This document shows positions 15,847 through 19,542 of a stretch of DNA of 19,542 bases, piece by piece; within the stretch, counting starts at the first letter, position 1; each line of letters begins with the position of its first letter. The DNA is taken from assembly GCA_019115425.1 (NCBI GenBank), contig DXDO01000109.1, positions 1-19,542 of the forward strand, read 5' to 3'. The position numbers and the translations under genes were made by a program. Under the pieces are notes generated by a model. That model had not been told where the DNA came from. It did not search any database and saw only the letters and a program-made list of their open reading frames with translations. The stretch is from Candidatus Agathobaculum merdigallinarum (lineage in GTDB: Bacteria > Bacillota > Clostridia > Oscillospirales > Butyricicoccaceae).

Positions 15847-16785
15847 TTATTCAAACACGGTCGCGATATATTTCCTGTCACAGCAGGCGGGGGTGTACAC
15901 CCATTCGTCGATGTGCCCCTCTGTGATGAAATACCGCGGCAGGGGCGGCGCGCCTCGGGGGGCGAGCACATCGATCACGGTCAGTTTGATTTTCATGCGC
16001 TGGGGCAGGATGGACTTGATGTATACCGAGACCACCGTTCCCGCATCCAGATCTCCGCGCGGCTCGGCAAGACCAGATAAATTGGGAGCCAGTTCGATGA
16101 ACACGCCGTACGGCTCCACCGAGCGGACCACGCCGCGCACGGTCTCCCCCGGGGAGAACTGCGCGGCGTTTTGCTCCCAGGTGCCGAGCAGCTCGCGGTG
16201 GGTCAGCGAAATGCGGCGCGTTTCCCAGTCGACCGACCGGACGGCAGCATAGATGGATTGGCCGACATGCAGCCGGTCGCTGGGATGAAAAATACGCGAG
16301 ATCGACAGGTTTTCAATGCCGATGAGGGACGCTACGCCGCAGCCGATATCCACGAATGCGCCGAACGGTTCGAGATGCGTGACTGCGGCAGGGATCACAT
16401 CGCCGGGCTGCAGGGTGTCGAGGAAAAAGTCCTGTGCGCGCTGCTGTGCGATCGTGCGCGACAGCCAGACCACGGGCGGATCGGCGGTCTCGTCGATCTC
16501 GGTCACGACAAAGCAGGTCGGCTTGCCTACGCGGGACAGGATGGCGATCTCGCGCGTATCGCCCTCGGCAACGCCCAAAGCGCAGCACGAGCGCGGCATG
16601 ACGCCCTGCGCAAAGCCGAGATCGAACAGCAGGTCGTGGGCCGCCGTACACCGCTGCGCGACCGCTTCTAGGATCATGCCCTCGTCCTGCGCGCGGCGCA
16701 GTCCGTCGGTCGAAGAGAGCGCCTGCCGCACCTCGGGCAGCGCGGTGTAACTGCCCTCGGGCAGATAGCATTCACTTGTTTTCAT
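15847..16785 (-). CDS. S1 RNA-binding domain protein (ribosomal protein S1-like)
   Basis: The protein has 312 residues. Two S1 (OB-fold) domains are clear: about 126-197 (LQPGDVIPAAVTHLEPFGAF, then HREL) and about 211-272 (FSPGETVRGVVRSVEPYGVF, then LTVIDV). They are preceded by a segment ending LSRTIAQQRA that looks like the end of a degenerate third domain. The first 60 residues are family-specific. It is shorter than true ribosomal protein S1 (four to six domains) and probably binds RNA in translation or decay, the exact role unknown. The ATG at 16785 follows AAAGGAGG with 11-nt spacing. The frame is open further upstream but without a start signal. It converges on rarA with zero intergenic bases and no visible terminator. 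Confidence 0.85.
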   Translation of the reverse strand: MKTSECYLPEGSYTALPEVRQALSSTDGLRRAQDEGMILEAVAQRCTAAHDLLFDLGFAQGVMPRSCCALGVAEGDTREIAILSRVGKPTCFVVTEIDETADPPVVWLSRTIAQQRAQDFFLDTLQPGDVIPAAVTHLEPFGAFVDIGCGVASLIGIENLSISRIFHPSDRLHVGQSIYAAVRSVDWETRRISLTHRELLGTWEQNAAQFSPGETVRGVVRSVEPYGVFIELAPNLSGLAEPRGDLDAGTVVSVYIKSILPQRMKIKLTVIDVLAPRGAPPLPRYFITEGHIDEWVYTPACCDRKYIATVFE

Positions 16786-16892
16786 AATACGCAGAGCCTC
16801 CTTTGGGGTCTGCCTTACTATATGGGCGGCGCCGTCCAATTATGTCATCGGCCGCGGCCGTGAAATCAGGTGTGGGAATCATCCCGCCGCTG

Positions 16893-16901
16893 TGGTATAA
16901 T
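16893..16901 (+). promoter_or_regulatory. Extended -10 promoter of the DUF951-udp-MATE operon
   Basis: TGGTATAAT at 16893-16901 fits the extended -10 form TGnTATAAT. No good -35 box lies 17 nt upstream (TGGGAA at 16873-16878), which such promoters tolerate. The start near 16908 is about 32 nt before the first ATG. Confidence 0.65.
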
Positions 16902-16939
16902 TGGGATGAGATGAATAAGCGTGAAAGGAGCGGGTGCGA

Positions 16940-17134
16940 ATGGACGTACAGGTCGGCGATATCCTGACCATGAAAAAGCCGCATCCCTGCGGTTCAAAGC
17001 AGTGGAAAGTGCTGCGCACGGGCATGGATTTCAAGCTCAAATGCGAGGGCTGCGGGCATGAGGTGATGCTGCCGCGCAGCAAGGCGGAAAAAAATATCCG
17101 GACCATCGAACGGGAGGGGAAAACGGTATGCTGA
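16940..17134 (+). CDS. DUF951 family protein (YyzM-like)
   Basis: This 64-residue protein matches the DUF951 family in length and pattern: VGDILTMKKPHPCG, WKVLRTGMDFKLKC, GCGHEVMLPRSKAEK. Cysteines C17, C35, C38 and histidines H15 and H40 could form a small metal-binding site. Zinc is inferred from the CxxCxH look, not shown. The family is widespread in Bacillota, often near chromosome-partitioning genes, and has no established function. The ATG at 16940 has AAAGGAG 9 nt upstream. A GTG at 16934 is too close to it. Its stop overlaps the udp start (ATGCTGA), so it leads a translationally coupled three-gene operon. Confidence 0.9.
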   Translation: MDVQVGDILTMKKPHPCGSKQWKVLRTGMDFKLKCEGCGHEVMLPRSKAEKNIRTIEREGKTVC

Positions 17135-17892
17135 TCGACGGTAAGCAGATGCACATTCAAATCAAAAAGGGCGATATTGGGCGGTATGTCATCCTGCCGG
17201 GCGATCCTGCGCGCTCGGAGAAGATCGCGCGCTATTTTGACGAGCCGAAGCAGATCGCGCAGAATCGAGAGTATACGCTGTGGACGGGCAAGCTCGACGG
17301 TGTGCCGGTTGCGGTGTGCTCGACCGGCATCGGCGGCCCGTCCGCCGCGATCGCGCTCGAGGAATTGGTCGAGTGCGGCGCGGACACCTTTATCCGCGTG
17401 GGTACCTCGGGCGGTATCGTGGACGAGGTCTGCGGCGGCGATATCGTGATTGCGACCGCCGCTATCCGGCAGGAGGGCACGAGCCGTGAATACCTGCCCA
17501 TCGAGTTCCCAGCCGCGGCGGACTTTTCCGTCGTTTCCGCGCTGCGGGACGCGGCGGTAAAGCTGGGACTGACGCACCACATCGGCGTTATCCAGTCCAA
17601 GGACAGCTTTTACGGCGAGATCCGTCCCGCCCAGCAGCCCATTGCGGATGAACTGCTCGCCAAGTGGAAGGCATGGAAGGCTGCGGGCGCGCTCACGAGC
17701 GAGATGGAGACCGCAGCGCTTTTCATCGTCTCGCAGGTGCTGCATGTGCGCTGCGGCGCGGTGCTCAACGTGCTGTGGAACGCGGATAACGATGATGCCC
17801 CGAATATCCCGCCGGACGCGGCTGAGCGCGGCGTGAGAACCGCGGTTGAGGCGCTTCGTATCCTGATCAGGGAGGATAACGCAAAGGCATGA
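17128..17892 (+). CDS. udp: Uridine phosphorylase
   Basis: Cytosolic enzyme of pyrimidine salvage that splits uridine with phosphate into uracil and ribose-1-phosphate. This 254-residue protein has the NP-I family layout: LPGDPARSEKIA (25-33, phosphate site), STGIGGPSAAIALEEL, FIRVGTSGGI (phosphate-binding R90), QSKDSFYGE (156-164, base-recognition loop) and EMETAALF (192-199, ribose-binding glutamates). Length and the QSKDSFYGE loop favour uridine over purine phosphorylase. The ATG at 17128 has GGAGGGG 8 nt upstream and overlaps the DUF951 stop. Its stop overlaps the start of the MATE gene as ATGA. Confidence 0.93.
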   Translation: MLIDGKQMHIQIKKGDIGRYVILPGDPARSEKIARYFDEPKQIAQNREYTLWTGKLDGVPVAVCSTGIGGPSAAIALEELVECGADTFIRVGTSGGIVDEVCGGDIVIATAAIRQEGTSREYLPIEFPAAADFSVVSALRDAAVKLGLTHHIGVIQSKDSFYGEIRPAQQPIADELLAKWKAWKAAGALTSEMETAALFIVSQVLHVRCGAVLNVLWNADNDDAPNIPPDAAERGVRTAVEALRILIREDNAKA

Positions 17893-19280
17893 TGGAAGAA
17901 AAACAGAAGAAAAAACGCGAGGCCGACCTGGGCAGCGACCCGGTCGGCCCGCTGCTCGTCCGGCTGGCGCTGCCGACGATCTGCGCGCAGGTGGTCAATC
18001 TGCTGTACAATATTGTTGACCGCATTTACATTGGACAGATCCCGGGCGAGGGCGCGCTCGCGCTGACCGGTATGGGCGTGACCTTTCCGGTCATCACGCT
18101 GATCTCGGCGTTTGCAGCGCTGATCGGCATGGGCGGCGCGCCGCGCGCCTCCATCGCAATGGGCGCGGGCGAGCACGAAAAGGCTGAGCGCACGCTCGGC
18201 ACCTGCACCGCCGCCCTGTGGGGCCTCGCGCTCGTGCTGACCGTGCTGTTCCTGCTGTTTCAGGAGCCGCTGCTCGTGCTGTTCGGCGCGTCGCAGGATA
18301 CGCTGCCCTATGCGATGCAGTATCTGAACATCTATGTGCTGGGTACGATTTTCGTCATGACCGCGCTGGGCCTCAATGGCTTTATTACCGCGCAGGGCAA
18401 ATCCGGCGTGGCGATGAAGACCGTGCTGATCGGCGCAGTGCTGAACGTCGTGCTCGACCCAGTATTTATCTTTGTATTCGGTATGGGCGTGCGCGGCGCG
18501 GCGATCGCGACTGTCATATCGCAGGCGGTCTCTGCGGCATGGGTGGTCAAATTCCTGTCCGGAGAGAAGAGCACCCTGCGGCTGCGCAGGCAGTTTTTCC
18601 GCATCGACCGCAAGCTGCTGCTGCCGGCGGTTGCGCTGGGGGCTTCGCCCTTTGTCATGCAGTCAACCGAAAGCCTGCTGACCGTGACGTTCAACGTCTC
18701 CTTGCAGCAGTACGGCGGCGACCTCGCGGTCGGCGCGATGACCATTCTAACCTCGGTCGCGCAGATGGTGCAGATGCCGCTGATGGGTCTGGCGCAGGGT
18801 GCGCAGCCCATCTTGAGTTTCAACTACGGCGCGGGGCGGCCCGACCGCATGAAGCAAACGGTCAAGTACAATCTGCTCATCGCCTGTGTGTTCGCGTTCG
18901 GCGTGTGGGGGCTGGTGCAGTTTGCGCCGCATTTGGTGGCCCAGCTGTTCAACCGCGACGCCGCGCTGGTGGATATGACTGCGTGGGCGCTGCGCATCTA
19001 TTTCGCGGTCGGCTTTACGATGGCCTTTCAGAACACGTTCCAGCAGTGCTTTGTCGCGCTGGGCGAGGCCAAGATCTCGCTCTTCCTCGCGTTGGAACGT
19101 AAAGTCATTTTGCTGATTCCGCTCATTCTGATCCTGCCGCACTTCTTTGAGGACAAGCTGTTCGCGGTGTTCTTCGCCGAACCGGTGGCCGACTTCCTCG
19201 CCGCCGCGACGACCACCATCCTGTTCCTCATCCGCTTCCGGCAGATCATCCGGGACATGGAGACAAAACAAAAGGCATAA
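17889..19280 (+). CDS. MATE family multidrug/organic-cation efflux transporter
   Basis: This 463-residue integral membrane protein has twelve expected helices in two halves. The first half has NLLYNIVDRIYIGQ and the MATE signature LNVVLDPVFIF (185-195) followed by GVRGAAIATVISQ. The second half has GLAQGAQPILSFNYGAGRPDR (from 301; key residues Q303, P307, N312). The pattern is closest to the MepA/DinF-type clostridial branch, using Na+ or H+ gradients to export drugs, dyes or metabolites. The substrate is not predictable. ATGs at 17889 and 17892 are both possible, with AAAGG just upstream. The gene is coupled to udp by ATGA and ends before a strong terminator. A transport role tied to nucleosides is possible from context only. 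Confidence 0.93.
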   Translation: MMEEKQKKKREADLGSDPVGPLLVRLALPTICAQVVNLLYNIVDRIYIGQIPGEGALALTGMGVTFPVITLISAFAALIGMGGAPRASIAMGAGEHEKAERTLGTCTAALWGLALVLTVLFLLFQEPLLVLFGASQDTLPYAMQYLNIYVLGTIFVMTALGLNGFITAQGKSGVAMKTVLIGAVLNVVLDPVFIFVFGMGVRGAAIATVISQAVSAAWVVKFLSGEKSTLRLRRQFFRIDRKLLLPAVALGASPFVMQSTESLLTVTFNVSLQQYGGDLAVGAMTILTSVAQMVQMPLMGLAQGAQPILSFNYGAGRPDRMKQTVKYNLLIACVFAFGVWGLVQFAPHLVAQLFNRDAALVDMTAWALRIYFAVGFTMAFQNTFQQCFVALGEAKISLFLALERKVILLIPLILILPHFFEDKLFAVFFAEPVADFLAAATTTILFLIRFRQIIRDMETKQKA

Positions 19281-19310
19281 CTGCGCGCCGCCAGATGCGC
19301 AACAAACAGA

Positions 19311-19347
19311 AAAAGCACCGGAAACCCAGTTTCCGGTGCTTTTTTTT
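19311..19347 (+). terminator. Rho-independent terminator of the DUF951-udp-MATE operon
   Basis: AAAAGCACCGGAAA (19311-19324), loop CCCAG, TTTCCGGTGCTTTT (19330-19343), with T's running to 19347. It is a 14-bp stem 30 nt after the MATE stop. The IS200/IS605-like left end begins about 10 bp later. Confidence 0.93.
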
Positions 19348-19414
19348 GTAGCCCAAAACCACTCGCTAGGCGAGTGGTTCAAAAAAGCCTATGGCGATGA
19401 ACAAGAAGAAAAAA

Positions 19415-19472
19415 CTCCCTTTGCTATAATAGAAGTGCGGTCTGTCAGCTGCACAAAGAATAGCAAAGGGAG
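19415..19472 (+). promoter_or_regulatory. Inverted repeat that can sequester the transposase ribosome binding site
   Basis: CTCCCTTTGCTAT (19415-19427) is exactly complementary to ATAGCAAAGGGAG (19460-19472), and the right arm contains the transposase ribosome binding site GGGAGG (19468-19473). IS200 of enterobacteria has a comparable leader stem-loop that blocks translation. A TATAAT lies at 19425-19430, overlapping the left arm, but without a good -35 box. Confidence 0.7.
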
Positions 19473-19481
19473 GACATTCAG

Positions 19482-19542
19482 ATGGGACTGAACGATATCA
19501 ATAGTTTATCTCATACGCGATGGAATTGCAAATATCATATTG
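19482..19542 (+). CDS. tnpA: IS200/IS605-family TnpA transposase, N-terminal fragment
   Basis: The ATG at 19482 follows GGGAGG by 8 nt. The 20 visible residues, starting MGLNDINSLSHTRWNCKYHI, match the start of Y1 HUH-type IS200 transposases (short N-terminus, then W-x-C-K-Y-H-I leading to VF-x-P-K-Y-R-R). The HUH motif and catalytic tyrosine lie beyond the window. It is cut only by the window edge, so whether the gene is intact is unknown. Confidence 0.88.
   Translation, partial: MGLNDINSLSHTRWNCKYHI

Larger units (their letters stand above)
19357..19542 (+). mobile_element. IS200/IS605-family element, left end (truncated by window edge)
   Basis: The element enters with AACCACTCGC-TAG-GCGAGTGGTT (19357-19379), a 10-bp hairpin with a 3-nt loop. 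IS200/IS605 transposases recognise subterminal hairpins like this instead of terminal inverted repeats. A transposase start follows about 100 nt later. The exact left boundary (possibly in GTAGCCCAAAA, 19348-19358) and the right end are not determinable here. These elements move as single strands and create no target duplication. Confidence 0.85.

Noticed and set aside
16786..16839. Start of the S1-domain protein 18 codons upstream
   Set aside because: No ribosome binding site precedes the extended start, whereas AAAGGAGG stands before the ATG at 16785. A TATAGT in this stretch lacks a matching -35, so no promoter is called either.

Overview
The window looks like a chromosomal segment of a GC-rich, Gram-positive anaerobe of the class Clostridia, probably a gut Oscillospirales/Ruminococcaceae-type lineage (taxonomy is inference). 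The support is a SAM-I (S-box) riboswitch in front of metK, a CsoR-type copper regulator, PadR regulation, a DUF951 (YyzM-like) protein, a 2-hydroxyacyl-CoA dehydratase activase system typical of obligate anaerobes, strong AGGAGG-type ribosome binding sites, TTG starts and sigma-A promoters. Most genes are very GC-rich, so long open frames run antisense to nearly all of them. Those were discarded.

Layout. 1-147: tail of an unidentified + strand gene and its terminator. 172-4396 (-): a two-gene operon encoding a large acyl-CoA dehydratase activase-related protein split into two overlapping genes. 4397-4809: divergent promoter region with the SAM-I riboswitch and its terminator. 4810-6696 (+): metK and a hexapeptide-repeat O-acetyltransferase, then a terminator. 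6719-7713 (-): a PadR repressor translationally coupled to a HAAS/DUF1048-like membrane protein, with a 35-bp palindrome over the promoter. 7904-8785 (+): an aldose 1-epimerase family protein. 8965-9381 (+): an AT-rich small membrane PH-domain-like protein. 9557-13066 (+): a copper operon of copA carrying a C-terminal CopZ-like domain, csoR, and a Qnr/MfpA-like pentapeptide repeat protein, joined by ATGA overlaps. 13069-14259 (-): hisC. 14260-14595: a leader region with a promoter, a candidate small ORF and two strong hairpins. 14596-15846 (+): rarA, whose stop abuts the stop of a convergent S1-domain gene (15847-16785, -). 16893-19347 (+): a tightly packed DUF951-udp-MATE operon with terminator. 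19357-19542: left end of an IS200/IS605-family element entering tnpA.

How the genes fit together. The copper operon is a self-contained homeostasis unit: CopA exports Cu(I), its C-terminal domain (and possibly a separately initiated CopZ) delivers it, and CsoR probably represses the operon through a GC palindrome at the transcription start. MetK expression is set by SAM through the riboswitch. The PadR pair appears autoregulated. The remaining genes are housekeeping (RarA, HisC, Udp) or broadly protective (MATE).

I see no rRNA, tRNA, CRISPR array or complete defence system. The most interesting points are the CopA-CopZ fusion with a perfectly placed internal ribosome binding site, the Qnr-like protein embedded in the copper operon, the split activase, and the uncharacterised leader upstream of rarA.
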